NCBI RefSeq assembly: GCF_001654845.1
Contig: NZ_LXES01000026.1
Location: 97,806-161,805 of the forward strand
Length of the DNA stretch: 64,000 nt
Direction: 5' to 3'
Origin: Enterobacter soli ATCC BAA-2102
GTDB lineage: Bacteria; Pseudomonadota; Gammaproteobacteria; Enterobacterales; Enterobacteriaceae
Of this stretch, positions 1-9,222 are shown piece after piece. The notes under the pieces were generated by a model. The model saw nothing but the letters and a program-made list of their open reading frames with translations. It was not told where the DNA came from and did not search any database. The first letter of the stretch is position 1; every line of letters begins with the position of its first letter. The position numbers were made by a program, and so were the translations under genes.

Positions 1-2387
1 CTGCTTTACAACATGCCCCGCAGGTATTGCTCAACGCGCCCACGGGGGCGGGGAAATCAACCTGGCTGCCGCTACAGATCCTCAAAGACGCAAATCTCCA
101 CGGGAAAATCATCCTGCTGGAGCCGCGAAGACTGGCTGCGCGCAATGTGGCACAGCGTCTTGCTGAGCTGCTGAACGAGAAACCGGGGGAAACGGTGGGC
201 TATCGAATGCGCGCCGAAACCTGCGTTGGCCCGGCCACGCGGCTGGAAGTGGTCACCGAAGGTATTCTCACCCGGATGCTGCAAAACGATCCTGAACTCA
301 CCGGCATCAGTCTGGTCATTCTGGATGAATTCCATGAGCGTAGCCTACAGGCCGATTTGGCCCTGGCACTGCTGCTGGATGTGCAGCAAGGGCTGCGCGA
401 CGACCTCAAACTGCTGATTATGTCGGCCACGCTGGATAACGAGCGATTACAACAAGCCTTACCTGATGCGCCGGTTATCGCCTCTGCCGGGCGCGCTTTC
501 CCGGTTGAACGTCGATATCAGCCGCTGCTCACGCATCAGCGTTTTGACGAAGCCGTCGCGATTGCCACCGCAGAGCTCCTGCGACAGGAGCCGGGCTCGC
601 TGCTGCTGTTTTTACCCGGGGTGGGGGAAATCCAGCGCGTGCAGGAACAGCTGGCAACCCGCGTGGGAAGCGATGTGGCGCTCTGCCCGCTGTACGGTGC
701 GTTGTCGTTAAATGAACAGCGTAAGGCTATCCTTCCTGCCCCTGCAGGGCAGCGTAAAGTGGTGCTGGCAACCAATATTGCCGAAACCAGTTTAACCATT
801 GAAGGTATTCGGCTGGTGGTGGATTGCGCCCAGGAGCGCGTCGCCAGTTTTGATCCGCGTACCGGGCTGACAAAGCTGCTTACGCAACGGATAAGCCAGG
901 CATCGATGATCCAGCGGGCTGGGCGCGCAGGGCGACTGGAGCCCGGGATCTGTTTGCATCTCACCAGCGCAGAACAGGCCGAGCGTGCGGTGCAGCAAAG
1001 TACGCCTGAGATTCTACAAAGCGATCTTTCCGGCCTGGTCATGGAGCTGTCGCAGTGGGGCTGCCCGGATCCGGCTCAACTGACCTGGCTGAATCCGCCA
1101 CCGGCGGTGAATCTGACGGCCGCCCGTACCTTGCTGACCCGGCTGGGTGCGCTGGATGGCAGCCGCTTAACGGCGCAGGGGCAGAAAATGGCCGCGCTGG
1201 GCAATGAGCCTCGTCTGGCTGCCATGTTGGTAGCGGCAAAAGATGATGATGACATTGCCACGGCGGCAAAGCTGGCGGCGATTCTGGAGGAGCCACCGCG
1301 TGGCGGAAACAGCGACCTGGCCATAGCGTTTTCACGCAATCAGCCAAACTGGCAGCAGCGGGCACAGCAGCTTTGCCGGCGGCTCAACAGCCGTGGCGGA
1401 ACACCAGACAGCAGCCGTATTGCCAGCGCGCTGGCGCAGGCGTTCCCGGACAGAGTTGCCCGACGTCGCGGGCTGGACGGACGTTACCAGCTGGCTAACG
1501 GCATGGGGGCGATGCTGGACAGCGATGATGCTCTGACCCGGCACGAATGGCTTATCGCGCCGCTATTATTGCAGGGCAGCCACTCCCCGGACGCGCGGAT
1601 TTTACAGGCCATTGCGGTCGATATTGATGCCCTGACGCGGACGTGCCCGCAATTGCTTCAACAATCCGATACCGTTGAATGGGATGATGCGCAGGGGACG
1701 CTGAAGGCGTTTCGTCGCAGCCAGATTGGTAAACTCACCCTCGGCACAAAACCGCTGGCCAAACCGTCAGAAGACGAGCTGCATCAGGCAATGCTTAACG
1801 GCATTCGTGAAAAGGGGCTGAGCGTGCTGAACTGGACGCCAGAGGCTGAACAGTATCGCATTCGCCTGCACTGTGCGGCGCAGTGGCTGCCGGAGGATGA
1901 CTGGCCCGAGGTTGATGATGAGACGCTTCTGGCTTCTCTGGAGCGCTGGCTACTGCCGCAAATGGGCGGTGTACACTCGCTGAAGGCGCTAAAAGCTCTG
2001 GATGTTAAGGACGCGTTACATAATTTACTGGACTGGTCATTACGTCAACGTCTGGATAGTGAACTGCCTGGGCATTACACTGTGCCGACCGGAAGCCGGA
2101 TTGCTATTCGTTATCACGAAGATAATCCCCCTGCACTGGCCGTCAGGATGCAGGAGATGTTCGGCGAGGCGCAAACACCGTCCATTGCAAAAGGGCGTGT
2201 GTCACTGGTGCTGGAGCTGCTGTCTCCTGCGCACCGGCCTTTGCAGATAACCCGCGACCTGAGCGCGTTTTGGGCGGGGAGTTACCGTGAAGTGCAAAAA
2301 GAGATGAAGGGGCGTTACCCCAAACACGTATGGCCGGATGACCCGGCGAATACGGCGCCGACAAGGCGGACGAAGAAATATTCGTGA
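1..2387 (+). CDS. hrpB: ATP-dependent RNA helicase HrpB (5' partial)
   Basis: DEAH-family superfamily 2 helicase, cytoplasmic, with no firmly assigned substrate in enterobacteria. The frame is open from base 3 at the window edge, so the true start lies upstream; about 15 N-terminal residues are missing relative to the roughly 809-residue E. coli protein. Visible motifs are Walker A (APTGAGKST near the start), the DEFH box in LDEFHERS, motif III (MSATLDN), the helicase C-terminal motifs (ATNIAETS, QRAGRAGR), and the HrpB-specific C-terminal region ending in a basic tail (RRTKKYS). A TTG at 27 could be read as a start but would remove residues before the Walker A loop that match HrpB, so it is rejected. 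The stop is followed after 7 nt by a palindromic repeat. Confidence 0.95.
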   Translation, partial: ALQHAPQVLLNAPTGAGKSTWLPLQILKDANLHGKIILLEPRRLAARNVAQRLAELLNEKPGETVGYRMRAETCVGPATRLEVVTEGILTRMLQNDPELTGISLVILDEFHERSLQADLALALLLDVQQGLRDDLKLLIMSATLDNERLQQALPDAPVIASAGRAFPVERRYQPLLTHQRFDEAVAIATAELLRQEPGSLLLFLPGVGEIQRVQEQLATRVGSDVALCPLYGALSLNEQRKAILPAPAGQRKVVLATNIAETSLTIEGIRLVVDCAQERVASFDPRTGLTKLLTQRISQASMIQRAGRAGRLEPGICLHLTSAEQAERAVQQSTPEILQSDLSGLVMELSQWGCPDPAQLTWLNPPPAVNLTAARTLLTRLGALDGSRLTAQGQKMAALGNEPRLAAMLVAAKDDDDIATAAKLAAILEEPPRGGNSDLAIAFSRNQPNWQQRAQQLCRRLNSRGGTPDSSRIASALAQAFPDRVARRRGLDGRYQLANGMGAMLDSDDALTRHEWLIAPLLLQGSHSPDARILQAIAVDIDALTRTCPQLLQQSDTVEWDDAQGTLKAFRRSQIGKLTLGTKPLAKPSEDELHQAMLNGIREKGLSVLNWTPEAEQYRIRLHCAAQWLPEDDWPEVDDETLLASLERWLLPQMGGVHSLKALKALDVKDALHNLLDWSLRQRLDSELPGHYTVPTGSRIAIRYHEDNPPALAVRMQEMFGEAQTPSIAKGRVSLVLELLSPAHRPLQITRDLSAFWAGSYREVQKEMKGRYPKHVWPDDPANTAPTRRTKKYS

Positions 2388-2394
2388 AAGGGGA

Positions 2395-2444
2395 GTGCGG
2401 CCTGATGCCCTCACCCCGACCCTCTCCCACTGGGAGAGGGAGAA
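2395..2444 (+). repeat. Palindromic intergenic element, copy 1 (after hrpB)
   Basis: An element of about 47-50 bp starting GTGCGGCCTGATGCCC, 7 nt after the hrpB stop. Its core is a 9-bp perfect stem, CCCTCTCCC (2420-2428) and GGGAGAGGG (2432-2440), with loop ACT. Two further copies lie at 16361-16408 and 26430-26477. There is no U-tract on this strand, so it is not a classical terminator. It belongs with REP-like extragenic palindromes; the family name is not determined here. Confidence 0.85.
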
Positions 2445-2530
2445 AACAATTTTGAGAGATTTCTTCTTTCACAGGTGAGTGGAAGAAAAGAGAATCTGGC
2501 CTTTGCGCCTGAATGTTGCGGAGAAAAAGC

Positions 2531-5053
2531 ATGGCGGGGAATGACCGCGAGCCAATAGGACGTAAGGGGAAACCTGCGCGTCCGGCGAAAGAAAAGGTGA
2601 GCCGTCGTCGTAAAGATGAAGATTACGATGATGACTATGAAGACGATTATGAGGATGAAGATCCGATGCCGCGTAAAGGAAAAGGCAAAGGGCGTAAGCC
2701 TCGTGGAAAACGCGGCTGGTTCTGGCTGTTGGTGAAGCTGTTCATTGTTTTTGTTGTTCTGATGGCTATCTACGGCGTCTATCTGGATCAGAAGATCCGC
2801 AGCCGTATCGACGGTAAAGTCTGGCAGTTGCCTGCTGCAGTGTATGGTCGCATGGTGAACCTTGAGCCAGATATGTCGATCAGCAAGAACGAGATGGTGA
2901 AACTGCTTGAAGCCACACAGTATCGTCAGGTGTCGAAGATGACCCGTCCTGGCGAATTTACCGTGCAGGCGAAAAGCATCGAAATGATCCGCCGTCCGTT
3001 CGATTTCCCGGACAGTAAAGAAGGCCAGGTGCGTGCGCGTCTGACCTTTGATGGCGATCGTCTGGACACTATCGAGAACATGGATAGCAACCGCCAGTTT
3101 GGTTTCTTCCGACTCGATCCGCGTCTTATCACCATGCTCTCTTCCGCGAATGGCGAACAGCGCCTGTTCGTGGCACGTAACGGCTTCCCGGATCTGCTGG
3201 TGGATACTCTGCTGGCAACCGAAGACCGTCACTTCTACGAGCATGACGGTATCAGCCTTTACTCTATCGGCCGTGCGGTGCTGGCCAACCTGACAGCCGG
3301 ACGTACGGTGCAGGGGGCGAGTACCTTGACCCAGCAGCTGGTGAAGAACCTGTTCCTCTCCAGCGAGCGCTCCTACTGGCGTAAAGCCAACGAAGCGTAC
3401 ATGGCTGTGTTGATGGATGCGCGCTACAGCAAGGATCGTATTCTTGAGCTGTATATGAACGAGGTGTACCTCGGTCAGAGCGGTGATAACGAAATCCGCG
3501 GCTTCCCGCTGGCGAGCCTGTACTACTTTGGCCGCCCGGTAGAAGAGCTGAGCCTCGACCAGCAGGCGCTGCTGGTGGGCATGGTTAAAGGTGCGTCCAT
3601 CTATAACCCGTGGCGTAATCCGAAGCTGGCGCTGGAGCGTCGTAACCTGGTGCTGCGTCTGCTGCAACAACAGCAGGTTATCGATCAGGAGCTGTACGAC
3701 ATGCTGAGCGCTCGCCCTCTGGGTGTACAGCCGCGCGGTGGTGTTATCTCTCCTCAGCCTGCCTTTATGCAGATGGTTCGCCAGGAATTGCAAAGCAAGC
3801 TCGGCGATAAAGTGAAAGATCTCTCCGGCGTGAAGATCTTTACCACCTTCGATTCAGTGGCTCAGGATGCGGCGGAAAAAGCGGCCGTTGACGGTATTCC
3901 GGCACTGAAAAAACAGCGCAAGCTGAGCGACCTTGAAACCGCAATGGTGGTGGTTGACCGTAACACTGGCGAAGTTCGCGCGATGGTGGGCGGGGCAGAG
4001 CCGCAGTTTGCGGGTTATAACCGTGCCATGCAGGCGCGTCGTTCGATTGGTTCTCTGGCAAAACCAGCAACCTATCTCACCGCGCTCAGCCAGCCAAATC
4101 AGTACCGTCTGAACACCTGGATTGCCGATGCGCCAATCTCCCTGCGCCAGCCTAATGGCCAGGTGTGGTCGCCGCAGAACGATGACAAACAGTTCAGTGG
4201 CCAGGTCATGCTGGTGGATGCTCTGACGCGTTCTATGAACGTGCCAACGGTGAACCTGGGTATGGCGCTGGGCCTGCCAGCGATTACGGATACCTGGCAG
4301 AAGCTTGGTGTGCCTAAAGAGCAGCTGAACCCGGTTCCGGCGATGATCCTCGGTGCGCTGAACCTGACGCCAATCGAAGTGGCGCAGGCGTTCCAGACCA
4401 TCGCCAGTGGCGGTAACCGGGCGCAACTTTCGGCCCTGCGTTCAGTCATTGCTGAAGATGGTTCTGTACTGTATCAGAGCTTCCCGCAGGCGGAGCGCGC
4501 GGTTCCGGCGCAGGCAGCCTACATGACGCTCTGGACCATGCAGCAGGTTGTGCAGCGTGGTACGGGGCGTCAGTTGGGTGCTAAGTACCCTGGCCTGCAT
4601 CTTGCGGGTAAAACCGGGACCACCAACAACAACGTCGATACCTGGTTTGCCGGTATTGATGGCCGTGAAGTGGTGATCACCTGGGTAGGGCGCGATAACA
4701 ACCAGCCGACCAAGCTGTACGGTGCGAGCGGGGCGATGTCGATTTACCAGCGTTATCTGGCAAATCAGTCACCGGTACCGCTGAATCTGGTTGCACCGGA
4801 AGATGTCGTTGATATGGGTGTGGATGATTCCGGTAACTTTGTCTGTGGCGGCGGCGTGCGTTCATTGCCGGTCTGGACAACAAACCCGGATTCATTGTGC
4901 CAGCAGAGCCAGCCTCAGCAGCCGACGGGCAACCCGTTTGAGCAATCGTCTCAGCCGCAACAGCCGCAGCAACAACCGGCCCAGCAGCAGAATGAGAAGA
5001 AAGACAGCGATGGCGTCGCTGGCTGGATCAAGGATATGTTCGGCGGGAATTAA
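2531..5053 (+). CDS. mrcB: Penicillin-binding protein 1B (bifunctional class A PBP)
   Basis: Inner-membrane peptidoglycan glycosyltransferase/transpeptidase that polymerises lipid II and cross-links glycan strands. The chosen start gives [15 protein letters not shown] and 840 aa, matching E. coli PBP1b; an ATG at 2513 would add six unconserved residues. In order: an acidic and basic cytoplasmic tail; one membrane helix around residues 63-87; the UB2H region; the GT51 domain with [10 protein letters not shown]; the transpeptidase domain with SIGSLAKP (SxxK), SMN (SxN) and KTGTT (KTG). The C-terminus is a Gln/Pro-rich low-complexity tail ending [10 protein letters not shown]. Met46 (codon at 2666, MPRKGKGK) is in the position of the E. 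coli gamma-form internal start. A strong terminator follows. Confidence 0.98.
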   Translation: MAGNDREPIGRKGKPARPAKEKVSRRRKDEDYDDDYEDDYEDEDPMPRKGKGKGRKPRGKRGWFWLLVKLFIVFVVLMAIYGVYLDQKIRSRIDGKVWQLPAAVYGRMVNLEPDMSISKNEMVKLLEATQYRQVSKMTRPGEFTVQAKSIEMIRRPFDFPDSKEGQVRARLTFDGDRLDTIENMDSNRQFGFFRLDPRLITMLSSANGEQRLFVARNGFPDLLVDTLLATEDRHFYEHDGISLYSIGRAVLANLTAGRTVQGASTLTQQLVKNLFLSSERSYWRKANEAYMAVLMDARYSKDRILELYMNEVYLGQSGDNEIRGFPLASLYYFGRPVEELSLDQQALLVGMVKGASIYNPWRNPKLALERRNLVLRLLQQQQVIDQELYDMLSARPLGVQPRGGVISPQPAFMQMVRQELQSKLGDKVKDLSGVKIFTTFDSVAQDAAEKAAVDGIPALKKQRKLSDLETAMVVVDRNTGEVRAMVGGAEPQFAGYNRAMQARRSIGSLAKPATYLTALSQPNQYRLNTWIADAPISLRQPNGQVWSPQNDDKQFSGQVMLVDALTRSMNVPTVNLGMALGLPAITDTWQKLGVPKEQLNPVPAMILGALNLTPIEVAQAFQTIASGGNRAQLSALRSVIAEDGSVLYQSFPQAERAVPAQAAYMTLWTMQQVVQRGTGRQLGAKYPGLHLAGKTGTTNNNVDTWFAGIDGREVVITWVGRDNNQPTKLYGASGAMSIYQRYLANQSPVPLNLVAPEDVVDMGVDDSGNFVCGGGVRSLPVWTTNPDSLCQQSQPQQPTGNPFEQSSQPQQPQQQPAQQQNEKKDSDGVAGWIKDMFGGN

Positions 5054-5070
5054 TTAATTTCCTGAATAAA

Positions 5071-5100
5071 AAGCCGCTTTAATATAAAGCGGCTTTTTTT
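5071..5100 (+). terminator. Rho-independent terminator after mrcB
   Basis: The stem AAGCCGCTTT / AAAGCGGCTT (5071-5095) is followed by a run of T to 5100. It separates mrcB from the fimbrial operon. Confidence 0.9.
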
Positions 5101-5383
5101 GTCTTTTACATTTTGAGATTTATTAAAAAAATTAAATCTTAAATTAAGAATTTTTAAGTTTAAGTATTTTTCATTTAAAACATGCGTTTGTAGAAAATCA
5201 CGCATCACGCTTCATTGTCCACTCTGGACACAATGAAGAAAAATCTGATGTAATCATCTCAAGAAATTCTCGTGAACAAAGGACATTTCTCTCGAGCCAG
5301 TGGCTAACTGCTGGATAACTTTCTAACGCAAAATATTTGTAGCGAGAATGGATACCTCTCTCATCAACTATATGGATATTAAT
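5101..5383 (+). promoter_or_regulatory. AT-rich leader of the fimbrial operon
   Basis: About 280 bp without a gene between the mrcB terminator and the first fimbrial gene. The part before about 5190 is strikingly A/T-rich, as expected for H-NS-sensitive fimbrial promoters. A near-palindrome lies at 5210-5238 (listed separately). I could not assign a convincing -35/-10 pair. There is no second inverted-repeat copy that would indicate a fimA-type invertible switch. Confidence 0.5.
5210..5238. repeat. Inverted repeat upstream of the fimbrial operon
   Basis: CTTCATTG (5210-5217) pairs with CAATGAAG (5231-5238), and inside these TCCA pairs with TGGA around a CTC loop, with a 2-nt bulge. The dyad is 29 bp and lies about 145 bp before the first fimbrial start codon. 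It could be a regulator operator or a leader RNA hairpin; nothing in the sequence decides which. Confidence 0.6.
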
Positions 5384-5956
5384 ATGAATAAATCTGTTCT
5401 TTCCTCGTTATTAGCCGGAAGCATTATGGCTGCGCTGTCTCTACCCGTATTTGCATCGGATGATTCCGGTACGGTGAACTTTGCAGGAAAAATTGTTGCC
5501 GATACCTGCGAAATTAACGTTGATGGCTCCGGAACTAATGCTTCCACCGTCACTTTCGCCGATACCTATCCTTCAGACTTTGGCGCTGACGGTACGGTTG
5601 GCACTTCAAAGGCCTTTAAGATTGAAGTGAAAAAATGTGACCCCCTTGTTGCAAAACTGAACCTCAAGTTCAGTGGCACAACCACAGACGCGACATATAA
5701 GCGCCTCAAGAACGATCTAACCGGCGCAGGCAATGCCACCAACGTAGGTATCATCGTCAGCAATGATAATGGCTCTAAAGGCGATGTGGTTTTCGACGGA
5801 TCAGTACCGGATGCGGGTACTGATGTGAATAACGACGCGACGGGGGTGACGGCTTCTGTCTTTAACTATACCGCGAAAGTTATCCAGGTGGGCGATACCG
5901 CGCCAACTGCGGGCCATTACTCCTCCTCAGCAACATTCGAGGTTGTATATCGCTAA
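5384..5956 (+). CDS. Fimbrial major subunit (type 1 family pilin)
   Basis: Secreted pilin, 190 aa from the chosen start. MNKSVLSSLLAGSIMAALSLPVFA is a clear signal peptide (cleavage after residue 24, VFA-SDDS); ATGs at 5348 and 5372 would put extra residues before it, so 5384 is preferred although its Shine-Dalgarno (GGAT) is weak. The mature protein has the type 1 pilin pattern: a Cys pair (DTCEIN and KKCDP) and a C-terminal beta strand with penultimate Tyr (TFEVVYR), the segment recognised by the chaperone. It is the first gene of a subunit-chaperone-usher-adhesin operon, and a hairpin right after it probably makes it the most expressed product. It is not an obvious FimA orthologue, so no symbol is given. 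Confidence 0.9.
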   Translation: MNKSVLSSLLAGSIMAALSLPVFASDDSGTVNFAGKIVADTCEINVDGSGTNASTVTFADTYPSDFGADGTVGTSKAFKIEVKKCDPLVAKLNLKFSGTTTDATYKRLKNDLTGAGNATNVGIIVSNDNGSKGDVVFDGSVPDAGTDVNNDATGVTASVFNYTAKVIQVGDTAPTAGHYSSSATFEVVYR

Positions 5957-5964
5957 TCAATGAC

Positions 5965-5988
5965 AGGCAGCCTGAACGGCTGCCTTTT
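5965..5988 (+). terminator. Attenuator-like hairpin after the major pilin gene
   Basis: Stem AGGCAGCC (5965-5972), loop TGAAC, GGCTGCCT (5978-5985), then TTT. It falls 8 nt after the pilin stop and ahead of the chaperone start. This is the usual place for a partial terminator or mRNA-stabilising hairpin that raises pilin over chaperone and usher. Confidence 0.75.
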
Positions 5989-5998
5989 GGAAAGTTGT

Positions 5999-6712
5999 AT
6001 GAAGACTTTATTGAATTTATTATGTTGTTGTTTAACTATTTTCTGCGGTTCAGTGCAGGCAAGTATTGTTCTCGGCGGTACGCGAATTATTTATCCATCG
6101 AATAAATCAGAAGTTCAGATAGGCCTTAAAAATAAAGATCCGCATACGCGCTATCTGGTGCAAAGCTGGATCAGTTATCCTGATGATGCAAAAGCGCCCT
6201 TCATTATTACGCCCCCTGTTTATAAATTACAGGAAAATCGTCAAACCCTTTTACACGTTATTTTTACCGGCGATAAAAAAAGTCTTCCGGCGGACCGGGA
6301 ATCCCTATTTCTGGCAAACGTTAAATCTGTCTCTGCACTCTCGCCTGAGCTGAAAGAAAAAAACACGCTGCAATTTGCGATGAAAACGCGGTTGAAACTT
6401 TTCTGGCGTCCCGCTCAGCTAAAAGAAACTGATGCCCTGAGCGCCTATGAAAAAATCACTTTCCATCGTCAGGGTGACACGCTGATCGCAATCAACCCCA
6501 CCCCTTTTTACGTCTCGTTTGGCGAATTGGCCCTTGGCGGGAAAAGTGTACCGGTGAAAGAGACCAAAACTACGCCGGGTGCCATTTCAATGATGATTGC
6601 GCCGTATAGCAAGCAGAATTTTGCATTACCAAAAGCGGCAAATGGCGAGGTAACCTGGACGGCTATCAATGATTTCGGCGCCCAGACTCCTCAACGCAAA
6701 CAGGCTCTTTAA
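5999..6712 (+). CDS. Fimbrial periplasmic chaperone (PapD/FimC family)
   Basis: Periplasmic immunoglobulin-fold chaperone that completes and caps pilin subunits by donor-strand complementation and delivers them to the usher. It is 237 aa from ATG 5999, preceded by GGAAAG; an upstream in-frame ATG at 5960 is rejected because it precedes the signal peptide. The signal peptide is unusually Cys-rich (LLCCCLTIFCGSVQA, cut near residue 21). Family hallmarks are the conserved Arg in GGTRIIYP, the G1 strand with the subunit-anchoring Lys (MKTRLKLFWRP) and the domain-2 motif NPTPFYVSF. A short F1-G1 loop suggests the FGS subfamily (inference). It lies between pilin and usher genes. Confidence 0.93.
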   Translation: MKTLLNLLCCCLTIFCGSVQASIVLGGTRIIYPSNKSEVQIGLKNKDPHTRYLVQSWISYPDDAKAPFIITPPVYKLQENRQTLLHVIFTGDKKSLPADRESLFLANVKSVSALSPELKEKNTLQFAMKTRLKLFWRPAQLKETDALSAYEKITFHRQGDTLIAINPTPFYVSFGELALGGKSVPVKETKTTPGAISMMIAPYSKQNFALPKAANGEVTWTAINDFGAQTPQRKQAL

Positions 6713-6732
6713 ATCGATCGTGTTGGTGTGTT

Positions 6733-9210
6733 ATGTCGCCATCTTTAGTTCACAAACGGACACTGTCCGGGATCACGCTGGCGCTGCTCGCCGCGATCCA
6801 GCCTGCAAATGCAGATGACGAATTCAACCTGCGGATCCTTGAGCTGGATACGCCTCTCGAAAATACCTCTACGCTGGAAAGCTTCATCAAGGATAACGGG
6901 TTACTTGCTGGAAGCTATCTCACGACAATTATGTGGGACCAGGATGTTCTGGATAAACGTAGCGTCTCCTGGGTGCTTTCTGAGGATAAACAGCATCTGC
7001 TGCCGGAACTGACCAAAGCAGACCTGCGTGAATACGGGGTTAAAGTCGACACGATCCCTGACTTAAAGGATCTGGACGACGAGGCTTATGTTCGGGACAT
7101 CTCTCATTTCATCGAAAATGCACGCTACGATTACAACCAGGATAGCCAGACCCTGAAGCTGGTTATTCCGCAGATCTATCGCGATCGCGCCGCAGCCGGG
7201 GCGATTAACCCTAAATTCTGGGATGACGGCGCGCCTGCAGCCTGGACAAGCTATCAGCTCAGCGGTTCTCAGCAGCGCTATAGCGCGGGCAAAACCTCTT
7301 CAACCTGGCTGGGGCTGGAATCGGGGATTAACCTTGGGGCCTGGCGACTGCGGAATAACAGCACCTGGAGCGATGCTTCCGGCTGGGAAGCCATTGCCAG
7401 TACTTTACAACGTGACATCAAAGCGTTGAAAAGCCAGCTTGAGATGGGCCAGACGTATACCAATGGCGAGCTTTTTGACAGCCTCCAGATGACCGGCGTG
7501 AAGCTGGAAACGGACACCGCTATGCTGCCCGTCAGCCAACAAGGCTTTGCCCCTGTCGTGCGCGGTATTGCTAATAGCGACGCGAAAGTCACCATTAACC
7601 AAAATGGCTACACCATCTATCAAACAAACGTCTCGCCGGGGCCTTTTGAGATCCGTGACTTAAGCCAGGTGACCTCCGGAGCCGATCTGCAAGTGACCGT
7701 CGAAGAGGCGGATGGCAGCGAGCATAGCTTCATCCAGGCCAGCGCGTCGGTGCCGGTATTGCAGCGCGAAGGCGGTTTTAAGTATTCGCTGGCTGCAGGG
7801 CGTTATCGCGGTAATGAAGGTGAAGAAGAACCGACCTTTGCCCAGGGCACCGCTATCTATGGCCTGCCTTACGGCGTCACGGCGTATACCGGTGCTATGG
7901 GGGCATCACTGTATCATGCGCTGCTGCTGGGGCTCGGTGCCGATCTGGGGCGCTTTGGCTCCGCATCTGTCGATCTCACCGCCGCGCGTACCGCGTTTGA
8001 TGACGGGCGTGACGATGCCAGCGGCTTATCCTGGCGGGCCCAATATTCGAAAGATATACCCGACACGGATACGACCGTTACGCTTGCCAGCTACCGTTAC
8101 TCCACATCGGGGTTTTATACCTTTCAGGAAGCGATCGATCAGCGTGACAGCGAGATCGATGACGGCATTTATACCTATCGCAGAACCAACAACCGCCGTA
8201 GCCGCATGCAGTTAAACCTGTCCCAGCGTATTTCAGACTGGGGCTCGGCTTATCTCAACGGCTATCAGCAGGATTACTGGGATATGGACGGCCATGAACG
8301 TAGCGTCAGCGCTGGGCTGAGCTCCAGTTGGCGCAATATCACCTGGTCGATAAGCTACAACCTGACCCGTACCCCAGACGCCGATACTGACCGGCAAATG
8401 GCGTTGATGGTCAACATTCCTTTATCAACGTGGCTGCCTGACTCATGGGCAACCTACAGCGCCAACACCGCCAGCGGTGGGTCTGTTTCGCAACAGATCG
8501 GGCTTGGCGGTACCGCGCTTGAGGACAATAAGCTGAGCTATAACCTTCAGCAGACCTATGTCAATCAGAACACGGGCTACGGCGGCAGCCTGTCGGGACG
8601 TTATCGTGGATCTTCCGGTGAGGTGGGTATGGGCTACAGCTATGGTGGTGACAATCGACAATGGAACTACAACGCGCAGGGGTCGATCGTTGCCCACGAG
8701 CATGGCGTAACGCTGGGGCAACCCGTCCGCGACGCATTCGCCATTGTGCACATTAAGGATGGCGATAATGTCAAAGTGCAAAACGGGCGCGGCATCTCTA
8801 CCGACCGTTTTGGTAACGCGATTGTTCCCTCCCTGAGCGCCTATCGGCACAACATCGTCACGGTCAATACTCAGGAGCGGGAAGATATTGATATCGACGC
8901 GGCAACGGTGGATCTCGTGCCGACAAAAGGCGCTGCGCTGAGCGCAACCTTCGATGCTCGCGTTGGCCGACGCGCGCTGGTGACTTTGCGTTACGCGGGT
9001 AAGCCCGTGCCGTTTGGTGCCGTGGTGGCGCTGGATAACACCACGGCCATCGTCGGGGATGATGGTGAGGTTTACCTCACTGGGCTGTCCGGCAACACAA
9101 CGTTTAGTGTGCAGTGGGGAGAAGAGCGCGATCGGCAGTGTCAGGGGACGCTGGACATTTCCACGCAGAGCCCGACAGGGATCGTGAAAGCCACGGTCAA
9201 CTGCTATTAA
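6733..9210 (+). CDS. Fimbrial outer-membrane usher (FimD/PapC family)
   Basis: Outer-membrane pore that accepts chaperone-subunit complexes, orders them and threads the growing fimbria. It has 825 aa, within the family range (800-880). A signal peptide of about 27 residues (cut after PANA) precedes the N-terminal chaperone-binding domain beginning DDEFNLRILELDTP. The Tyr/Gly-rich middle is the 24-strand barrel with an inserted plug domain around residues 230-320. The C-terminal beta-sandwich domains end with the Cys pair in RQCQGTL and VNCY. The ribosome site before ATG 6733 is weak (GTGTTGGTGTG), suggesting low expression, which is normal for ushers. The gene is intact. Confidence 0.95.
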   Translation: MSPSLVHKRTLSGITLALLAAIQPANADDEFNLRILELDTPLENTSTLESFIKDNGLLAGSYLTTIMWDQDVLDKRSVSWVLSEDKQHLLPELTKADLREYGVKVDTIPDLKDLDDEAYVRDISHFIENARYDYNQDSQTLKLVIPQIYRDRAAAGAINPKFWDDGAPAAWTSYQLSGSQQRYSAGKTSSTWLGLESGINLGAWRLRNNSTWSDASGWEAIASTLQRDIKALKSQLEMGQTYTNGELFDSLQMTGVKLETDTAMLPVSQQGFAPVVRGIANSDAKVTINQNGYTIYQTNVSPGPFEIRDLSQVTSGADLQVTVEEADGSEHSFIQASASVPVLQREGGFKYSLAAGRYRGNEGEEEPTFAQGTAIYGLPYGVTAYTGAMGASLYHALLLGLGADLGRFGSASVDLTAARTAFDDGRDDASGLSWRAQYSKDIPDTDTTVTLASYRYSTSGFYTFQEAIDQRDSEIDDGIYTYRRTNNRRSRMQLNLSQRISDWGSAYLNGYQQDYWDMDGHERSVSAGLSSSWRNITWSISYNLTRTPDADTDRQMALMVNIPLSTWLPDSWATYSANTASGGSVSQQIGLGGTALEDNKLSYNLQQTYVNQNTGYGGSLSGRYRGSSGEVGMGYSYGGDNRQWNYNAQGSIVAHEHGVTLGQPVRDAFAIVHIKDGDNVKVQNGRGISTDRFGNAIVPSLSAYRHNIVTVNTQEREDIDIDAATVDLVPTKGAALSATFDARVGRRALVTLRYAGKPVPFGAVVALDNTTAIVGDDGEVYLTGLSGNTTFSVQWGEERDRQCQGTLDISTQSPTGIVKATVNCY

Positions 9211-9222
9211 CAGAGGTATTTC

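Noticed and set aside
2411..3793. 460-codon open frame on the minus strand opposite mrcB
   Set aside because: It is antisense to the conserved glycosyltransferase region, has no recognisable domain, and its composition (Gln/His/Arg-rich) is typical of a shadow frame.
5101..5383. fimA-type invertible phase switch before the fimbrial operon
   Set aside because: Only one dyad is present; no matching pair of inverted repeats about 300 bp apart and no fimB/fimE-like recombinase gene nearby.
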